Shown here: one piece after another, positions 6,707 through 14,159 of the stretch | How the letters are laid out: the number at the start of each line of letters is the position of its first letter | Position numbering within the stretch: position 1 is the stretch's first letter | Source of the DNA: DATLZB01 sp035574175 | GTDB lineage: Bacteria > Pseudomonadota > Alphaproteobacteria > Rhizobiales > Hyphomicrobiaceae | Direction of reading: 5' to 3' | Length of the DNA: 15,099 nucleotides | Assembly: GCA_035574175.1 (NCBI GenBank) | Contig: DATLZB010000123.1 | Location: 1-15,099, forward strand | Translations under genes and position numbers: made by a program | Notes under the pieces: model-generated | Seen by the model: the letters and a program-made list of their open reading frames with translations, nothing else | Told to the model about the DNA's origin: nothing | The model's database searches: none

Positions 6707-7828
6707 TCAGCGTTTGCGCTTTCTCGGCTCGGCCGCCGGCATGATGTGGATGGCGCTTGCCAGCAGAGACAGCGCCACTGGCTTCCCGGCAGCGAGCGCG
6801 TTGCGTTCCGCAACATGGGCAGGCACCTGCAGGGTGAGCGTGCGCGTCTCGTTACCGTCGAGCTTGATCGAGCAGATCGTCCTGTCGCCGAGAACGAGGT
6901 GCCTGACGATCGTACCGGCGACTGGGTTCTCCGCCTCGCCGCGAGAGGGGCGGTCGCGACGGTGCAGCACGACCTTGGAAGCCGGGATCAACCACGCCAC
7001 CTCGGTGCCGGCCGCCCACTTGGGCTGATGCGCGACCTCCAGCTGCCGCCCGCGCCAGTCGAGGATGGTGGTGGCCGGGTCGCCGCGGTGCTCCAACACG
7101 CGCGCAGGGAAGATGTTGCGCTGACCCACCAGCCGTGCCGCCTCGACGGTCGCCGGCCGCTGCAGCACGTCGATGGGTCTGCCGTGCTGCAGGATGCGCC
7201 CCCGCTGCAAGAGGCACATGCTGTCGGCCAGCATCAGCGCCTCGTCGAGATCGTGTGTGACGAGCAGGATTGGCATGGCGAGGCGCGTGCGGATGGCCGC
7301 CAGCTCTTCGTAGAGGCGGCCGCGCGTCACCTTGTCGACGGCAGAGAACGGCTCGTCGAGCAACAGCACCCTGGGCTCGCGCGCCAGCGCCCGGGCCACG
7401 GCAACCCGCTGCTGCTGACCGCCGGACAATTCCGCCGGGCGCCGGCTTTCCAGCCCTTGCAGGTTGACCAGCGTCAGCAGCTCGATGGCACGCCGCCCGC
7501 GCTGCGCCGGATCGAGGTGGCCGAGCGCTGCCTCCACATTGGCCTTGGCCGTCATGTGCGGGAACAGGCCGTAGCTCTGGAACACCAGACCGGCGCGGCG
7601 CTTCCAGGTTGCCACGTGCAGGCCGCGCGACGTATCTGTCCAAGTTTCGCCGTCGATCGACACCTGTGCCTCGAGCGGGCGATAGAGGCCGGCGATCGAC
7701 CGCAGGATGGTGGACTTGCCGCTGCCCGAGGGGCCCACCAGTGCCAGCAGCTCGCCCGGCGCACAGGCCAGCTCCACATCGAGCGGGATCGGCGCCTCTT
7801 GGTGGAGCTTGACGCTGAGCCCTTGCAT
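6707..7828 (-). CDS. modC: Molybdate ABC transporter, ATP-binding subunit
   Basis: This 373-residue ATPase powers molybdate uptake through ModB. The ATG at 7828 lies four bases after the modB stop, implying translational coupling; a 49-codon upstream extension would run inside modB and is not family-like. Motifs in order: Walker A GPSGSGKST (32-40), Q-loop Q84, signature LSGGQ (134-138), Walker B VLLLDEP (154-160) and H-loop H192. Residues about 270-370 form a TOBE/Mop-like domain, which in this family can bind molybdate or take part in regulation. The C-terminus ends in a basic tail (PRKRKR). ABC ATPases for sulfate or other oxyanions are related, but the operon context with modE, modA and modB supports molybdate (or tungstate). 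Confidence 0.95.
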   Translation of the reverse strand: MQGLSVKLHQEAPIPLDVELACAPGELLALVGPSGSGKSTILRSIAGLYRPLEAQVSIDGETWTDTSRGLHVATWKRRAGLVFQSYGLFPHMTAKANVEAALGHLDPAQRGRRAIELLTLVNLQGLESRRPAELSGGQQQRVAVARALAREPRVLLLDEPFSAVDKVTRGRLYEELAAIRTRLAMPILLVTHDLDEALMLADSMCLLQRGRILQHGRPIDVLQRPATVEAARLVGQRNIFPARVLEHRGDPATTILDWRGRQLEVAHQPKWAAGTEVAWLIPASKVVLHRRDRPSRGEAENPVAGTIVRHLVLGDRTICSIKLDGNETRTLTLQVPAHVAERNALAAGKPVALSLLASAIHIMPAAEPRKRKR

Positions 7829-7832
7829 GGCC

Positions 7833-8501
7833 TCAGCCCAGCCGCCGCCCAACACGGGCCGAGAAGTAGAACGTAGCGGCGATGGTGACGAGCGATAGGG
7901 CGAGCAGTAGGGCCGACATCCTCCCCGCCGCTGCATCGTCGAACGCCTGCACCCGGTCGTAGATGGCAATGGCAATCGTCTTCGTTTCGCCCGGGATGCT
8001 GCCGCCGACCATCAGCACGATCCCGAACTCGCCCAGCGTATGCGCGAAGCTCAGCACCAGCGCCGTCAGGATGCCGGGCCAGGCCAGCGGCAGCTCGATG
8101 CACCTCAGTGTCTGCCAGGGCGACATACCACAGCACTGCGCGGCCTCGCGCACCTCGATCGGAATTGCCTCGAAGGCGCGCTGCATGGGCTGGATGGCGA
8201 ACGGCAGATTGAAGATGACGGAAGCCACCAGCAGCCCCTCGAAGGTGAACACCAGCTGATGCCCGAAAGCGCCCTGCCAGAGCTGGCCTACGGGCGAAGC
8301 ACCGCCGAACGCGACGAGCAGATAGTAGCCGAACACCGTTGGCGGCAGCACGAGCGGCAGGGCGACAATGGCTTCGACCAGCTCCTTACCACGGAAGTTC
8401 CGGTAGGCCAGCACGCGGCCGAGCCCTACGCCGATCGGCAGCAGCACAATCACGGTGAGTACGCCAAGCCGCAGCGAGAGCCAGAGTGCGATCCAGTCCA
8501 T
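7833..8501 (-). CDS. modB: Molybdate ABC transporter, permease subunit
   Basis: The ATG at 8501 (MDWIALWLSLRLG) is preceded by GGAGA eight bases away and gives 222 residues, the normal ModB length; a start 12 codons upstream is less likely. Five or so membrane helices are visible. The cytoplasmic EAA loop reads EAAQCCGMSPWQTLRCIELPL, starting near residue 133, and contacts ModC. The conserved HTLGEFG and GGSIPGET segments near the end are typical of molybdate permeases. It lies 47 bases after modA and four bases before modC, in one transcription unit. Confidence 0.95.
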   Translation of the reverse strand: MDWIALWLSLRLGVLTVIVLLPIGVGLGRVLAYRNFRGKELVEAIVALPLVLPPTVFGYYLLVAFGGASPVGQLWQGAFGHQLVFTFEGLLVASVIFNLPFAIQPMQRAFEAIPIEVREAAQCCGMSPWQTLRCIELPLAWPGILTALVLSFAHTLGEFGIVLMVGGSIPGETKTIAIAIYDRVQAFDDAAAGRMSALLLALSLVTIAATFYFSARVGRRLG

Positions 8502-8548
8502 GCTCCGACTCTCCTGGAACCTATGTCGCCTCGCCAATGGTCCCGTCG

Positions 8549-9349
8549 TCAGTTGGTCGGCTCGCCCGGCAGCACGAAGCCGAACTGGCGGAAGATCTTT
8601 CGCGCCGAGGGCGACTTGGCAAACGCGTAGAACGCCACGGCCGCAGGGCCGGCAGTCTTGGTGAGGCCCATGGCCTGTCTGAGCGGTGTGTGCATGCTTT
8701 CTGGAATGAGCTCGTAGGCACCGAGCGCCGAGACCTTCGGCGACAGGGCGAGCGAGTAGGCGATAATGCCGCCCTGCGTATCGGCCGACGTGGCGAACTG
8801 TGCCGCCTGCGACACGTTCTCCCCCAACACGAGCTTGGGCTTGATCGCGTCCCAGATGCCGGCGGTCTTGAGCGCCTCCTCGGCGCGCGCGCCATAAGGC
8901 GCATGCTCGGGGTTGGCGATGGCGAACTTCTTCACGCGGCCGTCGGCGAGGGCGGCCTTGAGATCGGCGAGGCTGCCATCCGCCTTGAGGGGTGAGCCCT
9001 TGGGCACGATCAGCACGATCCGGCCCACCGCGTAGAGCTCACCGGCATCACGCATAAAGCCGTCCGTGGCGAGATCTTTGACGAAATCCTCGTTGGCCGA
9101 GAAGAACACCTGGAACGGCGCGTTCTGCCGGATCTGGCGGGCGAAATTTCCCGACGACCCGAACGTCAGCTTCACGGATTTGCCGGTCTCCTTCTTGAAC
9201 GCCTCGGCCACCTCTGCCAATGCGAACTGGAGATCGGAGGCAGCAGCCACCACCGGCTCGTCCTGCTGCGCGCGCGCCAAGCCTGCCGGCAGCAGCACCA
9301 CCGCGACTGCCATGATTGCCCAACCAAGGAAACTGCAAGGTATGATCAT
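8549..9349 (-). CDS. modA: Periplasmic molybdate-binding protein
   Basis: ModA captures molybdate in the periplasm and hands it to ModBC. The 266-residue protein has a signal peptide with probable cleavage after ARA at residue 27. Likely oxyanion ligands are S38 in AAASDL, the serines of GSSGN (64-68), the PYG region near 151, V179 in GENVSQAA and Y198 in IIAYS, matching the E. coli ModA pattern. The start at 9349 has GGAG nine bases before it, and no other good start exists between it and an upstream in-frame stop. Oddly, no Lys or Arg precedes the hydrophobic core of the signal peptide. A Mo-box-like dyad lies just upstream. Tungstate binding cannot be excluded. Confidence 0.95.
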   Translation of the reverse strand: MIIPCSFLGWAIMAVAVVLLPAGLARAQQDEPVVAAASDLQFALAEVAEAFKKETGKSVKLTFGSSGNFARQIRQNAPFQVFFSANEDFVKDLATDGFMRDAGELYAVGRIVLIVPKGSPLKADGSLADLKAALADGRVKKFAIANPEHAPYGARAEEALKTAGIWDAIKPKLVLGENVSQAAQFATSADTQGGIIAYSLALSPKVSALGAYELIPESMHTPLRQAMGLTKTAGPAAVAFYAFAKSPSARKIFRQFGFVLPGEPTN

Positions 9350-9366
9350 CGGTGTCGCTCCCTGCC

Positions 9367-9384
9367 TATAGCCAAACAGCTATA
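9367..9384. promoter_or_regulatory. Palindrome in the modA leader, possible second ModE site
   Basis: TATAGC and GCTATA are separated by six bases (CAAACA), 18 bases before the modA start. The GCTATA half recurs at 9430-9435 within the Mo-box-like dyad, so the two sites share a repeat unit. A site at or just after the transcription start would suit repression. Inference only. Confidence 0.45.
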
Positions 9385-9413
9385 TCGATTGCAGGCCACC
9401 CCACTGAGGTCAA
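9382..9413 (-). promoter_or_regulatory. Possible modA promoter
   Basis: Reading the minus strand, TTGACC (9413-9408) is a good -35 box. Candidate -10 boxes are AATCGA or ATCGAT at 17-18 bases, or GATATA (9387-9382) at 20 bases. It sits between the two dyads, so ModE binding at either could block it. It would let modABC be transcribed separately from modE. Confidence 0.35.
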
Positions 9414-9414
9414 G

Positions 9415-9438
9415 CGATATTTCCATCTGGCTATAGCG
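9415..9438. promoter_or_regulatory. Mo-box-like ModE operator overlapping the modE stop codon
   Basis: CGATAT (9415-9420) and ATAGCG (9433-9438) form the pattern CGnTAT-N12-ATAnCG, the same spacing and outer bases as the E. coli modA operator as I recall it. The right half covers the modE TAG stop (9431-9433) and the final codons. It lies immediately upstream of the candidate modA -35 box. Confidence 0.6.
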
Positions 9439-9808
9439 AAGCTGCCCTGCGCCGCAGCCGCTTGATCACCGGTGCGATTGCCGTCTCGGTACGCCGTTCC
9501 ATCTCTCGGAACGCGGCCAGAACCTCCTCTCCAAGCTCGGTCAATTGCGCACCGCCACCGGCGCGACCACCCTTGACGGACACCACCAGCGGCCTCCCGA
9601 AATGGCCGTTCAGGGTCTCGACCAGATACCACGCACGCTTGTAACTCATGTCCATGCGCCGTGCGGCCGCCGAAATCGAGCCGGTCTCTTTGATGCCCTC
9701 CAGCAGCGCCGCCTTTCCGGGGCCGATGGCGATCCCCGGCGCAATGACGATGCGGAGCCTGGCTCCGACGGTTTGATTGCCGACTCTCATGGCAGCATCG
9801 GTCGTCAC
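9431..9808 (-). CDS. modE: ModE-type molybdate regulator, DNA-binding domain only
   Basis: This short protein has the winged helix-turn-helix of ModE: GPGKAALLEGIKETGSISAA, then ARRMDMSYKRAWYLVETLN and the wing region GGRAGGGAQLT. It lacks the C-terminal Mop domains that bind molybdate in E. coli ModE, so it is the single-domain form (COG2005 type). The frame opens with GTG at 9808 (125 residues); ATG at 9790 (119 residues) is an equally reasonable start and neither has a strong Shine-Dalgarno. It is first in the modE-modA-modB-modC order, with an 81-base gap to modA holding operator-like dyads, which suggests control of modABC. How it would sense molybdate is unclear; the TOBE domain of ModC is one possible partner. 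Divergent from the symporter gene, with 234 bases between them. Confidence 0.88.
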   Translation of the reverse strand: MTTDAAMRVGNQTVGARLRIVIAPGIAIGPGKAALLEGIKETGSISAAARRMDMSYKRAWYLVETLNGHFGRPLVVSVKGGRAGGGAQLTELGEEVLAAFREMERRTETAIAPVIKRLRRRAASL

Positions 9809-10042
9809 CTGATGACGTTTGCGGATGTTACTGCCGATCCAGCCGACGCCGGCCGCTTGCCCTTGTCACGGCCCAGCTCGACCGGAGCAGCCAGCCCATC
9901 ACCCGCCGCCTGCCCGAGCAGGCAGCGTCAAGACTGAATTGCTACACGCATACCATACGATTGGTCCGCTCACGACATTGTCAGGTGCACGTGTGCGCAG
10001 CGCGCCCGATGCTGGTCGCATTGGCCGCACCCGGAGCCCGTC

Positions 10043-11452
10043 ATGGGAATGACCGTCTCGCTGGCGGTTGCGACCGCGCTTGTTGCTCTCGCATCGCTCA
10101 CGCTCTCACCGCGCGCACGCACCGCGGCCTCCTTTTACAAGGGCCATTCCCCGGCCGGCGTCGCTCCGGACATGTGGTCGCTCGCGCTCAGCCAGGTCAC
10201 CACCTGGATCTTCGCCCGTTCCATCATGAACGCGACGATCCTCGGCTACTTCTACGGCATCGGCGGCGCCTTGGCCTATGCCGCCTACTACCTGTCGTTC
10301 CTGACCGGTGCCTGGATCATCGACGCGCTCCGCTTCCGTCACGGTTTCCCGAGCGTGCAGGCCTTTCTCCATGCCCGCTTCGGTTCCGCCGGCACCGGCT
10401 GCTACAACTTCGTGGTCGGCTTGCGACTGCTGTCGGAGGTATTCGCCAACCTGCTGGTGATCGGCCTCATCTTCGGCGCCGAAGGGTCTCAGGCTTACAT
10501 TCTCGCAATAGGACTGGTCGGCGCTGTCACGCTGGCCTACTCGATGATAGGCGGGCTGCACGCCTCCATCCGCACCGACGTAGTGCAGATGTGGCTGTTC
10601 CTGGTGGTGCTGGCAGCGCTTATGGCCATTGCCTTGGCCACCGGCCGGTTCGACATCGGCGCCATCCTGGCCTCCACGCCGACCGTGGAGAACCCAGGGT
10701 GGGTGCTGTTTGCGGTCGCCCTGATTCAGGTGGTGAGCTATCCCATGCACGATCCGGTGATGATGGATCGCGGCTTCATCGCCGACCGGCGCACCACGCT
10801 GGCGAGCTTCTATCACGCCGCGTGGCTCTCGATCGTGTGCATCCTGGCCTTCGGCCTGCTGGGTGTGTGGGCCGGTCTCCACAAGGCGGCGGGCGAAAGC
10901 TTCGTGCCGACCTTCGCCCGCCTGCTCGGCGACATCCCCGTGTTTCTGTTCAACGTCGCTCTCATCGTCTCCTGTATGTCGACGCTCGATTCCACCTTTG
11001 CCAGCGCCGCCAAGCTCGCCGTGGTCGACATGCGTCTGGCGCAACCCTCGGTCGCCAACGGGCGCATCGCCATGCTGCTGTTCCTGCTCGGCGGCCTCGG
11101 CATGGTGTTCGTCGGCTCTAATGATCTCTTCGCTGCCGTCGCCGTCTCGGGCACGGCCTCGTTGTACCTGGCTCCGGTCGTCATCTTCTCGCTTTGGCTC
11201 GGCCGCAGTGATGTGCCGGTCTGGAGCTATCTCCTCTCCTTCCTGGCGGCGATGACCGCAGCCATTCTCTACTTCTTCTACGACAACGCCGACTATGCCC
11301 GGCTACTTGGACCGCTGCTCGGCTTCGAACAGAAGTATTCCAAGCTCCTGGTGCTCTGCATTGCGGCGCTCGTGGTTGGCTCGTCTGCCTTTTTGGTCGG
11401 CATGGCGACGAGCGGCCGCCGCCAGCCCAACGTCACCCCGAGTACGGCCTGA
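10043..11452 (+). CDS. Sodium:solute symporter (SSS) family transporter
   Basis: The 469-residue protein is hydrophobic throughout, with about 12-13 membrane segments, and matches the SSS family (PutP/SglT type) in layout: a first helix at 4-22, the SFYKGHSPAGVAPDMWSLAL stretch before helix 2, and the VSCMSTLDSTFASAAKL segment around the sodium-site helix. This Ser/Thr-rich segment is where these transporters coordinate sodium. The ATG at 10043 has GGAG six bases upstream. The length is slightly short for the family but no domain looks missing. The substrate cannot be read from the sequence. It is divergent from modE and its 234-base upstream gap has a small GCCTGC/GCAGGC hairpin (9908-9923) but no clear promoter, so any link to molybdate is only positional. 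Confidence 0.88.
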   Translation: MGMTVSLAVATALVALASLTLSPRARTAASFYKGHSPAGVAPDMWSLALSQVTTWIFARSIMNATILGYFYGIGGALAYAAYYLSFLTGAWIIDALRFRHGFPSVQAFLHARFGSAGTGCYNFVVGLRLLSEVFANLLVIGLIFGAEGSQAYILAIGLVGAVTLAYSMIGGLHASIRTDVVQMWLFLVVLAALMAIALATGRFDIGAILASTPTVENPGWVLFAVALIQVVSYPMHDPVMMDRGFIADRRTTLASFYHAAWLSIVCILAFGLLGVWAGLHKAAGESFVPTFARLLGDIPVFLFNVALIVSCMSTLDSTFASAAKLAVVDMRLAQPSVANGRIAMLLFLLGGLGMVFVGSNDLFAAVAVSGTASLYLAPVVIFSLWLGRSDVPVWSYLLSFLAAMTAAILYFFYDNADYARLLGPLLGFEQKYSKLLVLCIAALVVGSSAFLVGMATSGRRQPNVTPSTA

Positions 11453-11502
11453 AGCCGCCGACCGGTATTGCGCGCCTCGCAATTGCCGCCCATAGATTGG
11501 CC

Positions 11503-12324
11503 ATGTCGAAATCGCTCGTTCAGCAGCAATTCGGCGCCAACGCCGCCAACTATGCCACCTCCGAGGTGCACGCCTCGGGCGCAAGCCTGAAGCGCCTCCT
11601 CGAGCTCACCCGGCCGCGAGCCAACTGGCGAGTACTGGACATTGCCACCGGTGCCGGTCACACCGCGGCTGCTTTTGCTCCCCTTGTCGCCCGTGTCGTG
11701 GCCACCGACGTCACCGAGGAGATGCTGGCCGAAGCGCGCCGGCTTGCCGAGCGAAAGGGTCTCACCAATATCGAGACCGCCCCGGCCGAGGCGGAACATC
11801 TGCCGTTCGCCGATGCAAGCTTTGATCTCGTCACCTGCCGGATCGCCGCCCATCACTTCGGCGACGTTGCGGCCTTCCTGGCCGAAGTCCGGCGCGTGCT
11901 CGAGCCCGGCGGCACCTTCGCGTTCGTCGACAATCTGGCGCCGGACAGGATCACCACGCCGGAACTCTCCGATGCCGAGCTGTCCGCTGCGGCGGATGCC
12001 TACAATGCGTTCGAGAAGCTGCGCGACCCGAGCCATGCCCGCGCCTTGACCGTGGCCGAGTGGGCGGAGCGCATCACGAGCGCGGGACTTGTGATCGAGC
12101 ATCAGGAAGTGCTGGCCAAGCCGATGCTGTTCAGCGCCTGGTGCCGCAACACGTCGGTGCCGGCAGCCACCGTGCCCGAGCTCTCGGCAAGGCTGCGCGA
12201 GGACCCTGGACTGCGAGCGTTTCTGAAGCCCCAACCCGCCGATGGCGACGTGCTGATGCAGTTGCGCGAGCTCGTGCTGATTGCACGCAAGCCTCGCGGC
12301 GAGGATACCTCCGGCAGAGATTGA
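11503..12324 (+). CDS. Class I SAM-dependent methyltransferase (UbiE/COG2226-like)
   Basis: The ATG at 11503 gives 273 residues; a TTG two codons earlier is a less likely start. SAM-binding motif I is VLDIATGAGHT (44-54), and motif II ends with the acidic D69 (VVATDV). The LPFADASFDLVTCRIAAHHF stretch and the VLEPGGTFAFVDN strand complete a Rossmann-type methyltransferase fold of the UbiE-like kind. The substrate is unknown: similar proteins methylate quinones, lipids or small metabolites. It starts 50 bases after the symporter on the same strand and is followed 38 bases later by a metalloprotease-like gene, so the three could be co-transcribed. No strong Shine-Dalgarno is present. Confidence 0.9.
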   Translation: MSKSLVQQQFGANAANYATSEVHASGASLKRLLELTRPRANWRVLDIATGAGHTAAAFAPLVARVVATDVTEEMLAEARRLAERKGLTNIETAPAEAEHLPFADASFDLVTCRIAAHHFGDVAAFLAEVRRVLEPGGTFAFVDNLAPDRITTPELSDAELSAAADAYNAFEKLRDPSHARALTVAEWAERITSAGLVIEHQEVLAKPMLFSAWCRNTSVPAATVPELSARLREDPGLRAFLKPQPADGDVLMQLRELVLIARKPRGEDTSGRD

Positions 12325-12362
12325 GCCCTCGTCCCCAAGACGAATTGAGGAGCGGGATACCC

Positions 12363-12809
12363 ATGGCTGCAACGAGCAGCACGAACGAATGGGAGGACAG
12401 GGTTGCGCCGAGCCTCGCCGACTTCGAGGTGCTTGCTGCGGCGGCGTGGGAGCGGCTGCCGGAGGAGTTCAGAAGCGTGTGCGGCGATGTCGTCATCCGC
12501 GTCGAAGACTTTGCCACCGACGAGGTGCTCGACGCTCTCGGCATCGACAACCCCTACGAGCTCACCGGCCTCTATCACGGTGTCAGTCTCGACAAGAAGA
12601 GCGTTGCGGATCTGCCACGGGGGCCCGACATGGTTGTCCTCTACCGGCGGCCGCTGCTTGAGGAGTGGGCTGAGGGGGAGGTGACGCTTGGCCAGCTCGT
12701 GACCCATGTGCTGGTACATGAGATCGGCCATCATTTCGGCTTCTCGGATGCCGACATGGCCGCCATAGAGGAATCGGCGGAGACGGGCGTGTCGAGTCGA
12801 TCCGCATGA
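12363..12809 (+). CDS. Zincin_1-type metallopeptidase-like protein
   Basis: The ATG at 12363 gives 148 residues; GGAG lies ten bases upstream. The frame is open a further 101 codons upstream, but that part overlaps the methyltransferase and is not family-like. The zinc-binding motif H119-E-I-G-H123-H, with D129/D131 downstream, sits near the C-terminus in THVLVHEIGHHFGFSDAD, the hallmark of the short PF06262 (Zincin_1) proteins. No signal peptide is seen, so it is cytoplasmic. Family members are widespread in alphaproteobacteria; neither peptidase activity nor a substrate is generally established. The N-terminal DFEVLAAAAWERLPEEFR helix is typical of the family. Confidence 0.9.
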   Translation: MAATSSTNEWEDRVAPSLADFEVLAAAAWERLPEEFRSVCGDVVIRVEDFATDEVLDALGIDNPYELTGLYHGVSLDKKSVADLPRGPDMVVLYRRPLLEEWAEGEVTLGQLVTHVLVHEIGHHFGFSDADMAAIEESAETGVSSRSA

Positions 12810-12910
12810 GTATAAGTGCTGTCGTTTTGCCGACGCCGCATTGCCTTTTGACGTTCCTGCGGGCAATGCTAGATGCCTAGCGCGACGGTTCGGCGGGGAT
12901 TGGGGCACGC

Positions 12911-13426
12911 ATGAGGAGCTTGGGACTTGTCTCGGTTCTGGTAGCTGGCCTGCTGCCGGCTGCATTGTGTTTGTCGGTGAGGGCGGAAGGCCCGCCGAGC
13001 CCGGACGAATATGTCGCTCACGTTGGCGGGGATGCACAGGTGGTACCCGCTGGTCAGCTGAAGCTCGACAATCGGCGCATGATCTGCGGCCAGCGCCCGA
13101 CCGTGCTCGACAGTCAGCTCGACGACTATGGCGCCGCCTACCCCGGGTTCCTGATCCTCAACCCGCGCCTGCTCGCCCGCGTTTCAACCCCGGTCAAGCA
13201 GTGGATCTTCGCACACGAGTGCGGCCATCAGTTTCGCGGCCCCGACGAGGAGACCGCCGACTGCTTCGCTGTGCAGCGCGGTCGCCGCGAAGGCTGGCTG
13301 ACGCCGGAGGGTCTTGAGGAGGTGTGCAACTTCATCCGGCCGGCGAAGGGCGACAGCATGCACTTTTCAGGATCGCACCGTTGCGAGTATATGCGCCGGT
13401 GCTACGCTGACCCGACCGTCCGTTAG
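12911..13426 (+). CDS. Secreted HExxH protein, putative metalloprotease
   Basis: This 171-residue protein has a signal peptide (Arg2, hydrophobic stretch to about 21, likely cleavage after VRA at 25). The cysteine at 20 is not in a proper lipobox. The mature part carries H102-E-C-G-H106 followed by an acidic segment with E113, E114 and D117, a plausible third zinc ligand in the ETADCFAVQRG region. Six cysteines in all (C59, C104, C118, C139, C158, C164) lie in the mature protein, so disulfides in the periplasm are likely. I do not recognise a named family; it resembles hypothetical alphaproteobacterial proteins with a peptidase signature. It sits between the Zincin_1 gene and leuD, 101 bases after the first. 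The ATG at 12911 has only a weak GGGG upstream. Confidence 0.78.
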   Translation: MRSLGLVSVLVAGLLPAALCLSVRAEGPPSPDEYVAHVGGDAQVVPAGQLKLDNRRMICGQRPTVLDSQLDDYGAAYPGFLILNPRLLARVSTPVKQWIFAHECGHQFRGPDEETADCFAVQRGRREGWLTPEGLEEVCNFIRPAKGDSMHFSGSHRCEYMRRCYADPTVR

Positions 13427-13471
13427 CAGATCGCCGGCGGGCGCTTCCTGTCGAATGAGAGACTTTGGCCG

Positions 13472-14077
13472 ATGCAGAAGTTCACGACTCTGACCGGGGT
13501 TGCGGCGCCCTTGCCCATGATCAATGTCGACACCGACATGATCATCCCCAAGCAGTATCTGAAGACCGTGGTGCGGACCGGTCTCGGCAAGGCCCTGTTT
13601 GCAGAGATGCGCTACGACGCCGACGGCAAGGAGCGGCCGGATTTCGTGCTCAACAAGCCTGCCTACCGCAAGGCGCAGATCCTGGTTGCGGGCGCCAACT
13701 TTGGCTGTGGATCGAGCCGCGAACACGCGCCTTGGGCGCTGCTCGATTTCGGCATTCGCTGCGTGATCGCCCCGTCCTTTGCGGACATTTTCTACAACAA
13801 CTGCTTCCAGAACGGCATCTTGCCGATTGCGCTGCCGCAGGAAGACGTCGACAAGCTGATGGACGACGCCAACCGTGGCGCCAACGCCACCCTGACCATC
13901 GATCTCGAGCGCCAAGAGATTCGCGGGCCCGATGGCGGCCTCATCAGGTTCGAGATTGATCCGTTCCGCAAGCACTGCCTGTTGAACGGCCTCGACCATA
14001 TCGGCCTCACGCTTGAGAAGAAGCAGGCCATCGAGGTCTTTGAGCGCAAAGCGGCCGCCGAGCGTCCGTGGCTTTAA
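13472..14077 (+). CDS. leuD: 3-isopropylmalate dehydratase, small subunit
   Basis: LeuD is the small, swivelling subunit that completes isopropylmalate isomerase with LeuC. The 201-residue protein matches the proteobacterial LeuD length. Signatures are NVDTDMIIPKQYL (18-30), the substrate-contacting FGCGSSREHAPWAL region (77-90) and IAPSFADIFYNNCFQNGILP. The ATG at 13472 (MQKFTTLTGVAAPLPMINVD) is the family start; GAGAG lies ten bases upstream. leuB is not in this window. The 82 bases after the stop, facing the convergent small secreted gene, are GC-rich with partial inverted repeats but no T-run. Confidence 0.97.
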   Translation: MQKFTTLTGVAAPLPMINVDTDMIIPKQYLKTVVRTGLGKALFAEMRYDADGKERPDFVLNKPAYRKAQILVAGANFGCGSSREHAPWALLDFGIRCVIAPSFADIFYNNCFQNGILPIALPQEDVDKLMDDANRGANATLTIDLERQEIRGPDGGLIRFEIDPFRKHCLLNGLDHIGLTLEKKQAIEVFERKAAAERPWL

Positions 14078-14159
14078 GGCCCCGGCAGGAGATCGGCGTG
14101 GCGCTGACGCGCGTCGCCGCGCTGCCCGTACCGGTGACGTCGCCGGCCCGGGGTCGTGC

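Noticed and set aside
6506..7876. A long plus-strand open frame (456 codons) opposite modC and the end of modB
   Set aside because: It is antisense to well-identified mod genes, with Arg/His/Gln-rich composition typical of a GC-rich shadow frame and no recognisable domain.
10106..11044. A 312-codon minus-strand open frame opposite the symporter
   Set aside because: A shadow of a clear membrane transporter; highly charged His/Gln/Glu-rich translation without domains.
11293..12372. A 359-codon minus-strand open frame opposite the methyltransferase
   Set aside because: A shadow of the methyltransferase frame; composition rich in Gly, Arg and His, with no motif.
14078..14159. A bidirectional terminator between leuD and the small secreted gene
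   Set aside because: CCCCGG and CCGG-CCC-GGGG inverted segments exist, but the pairing is interrupted and no T-run follows on either strand.
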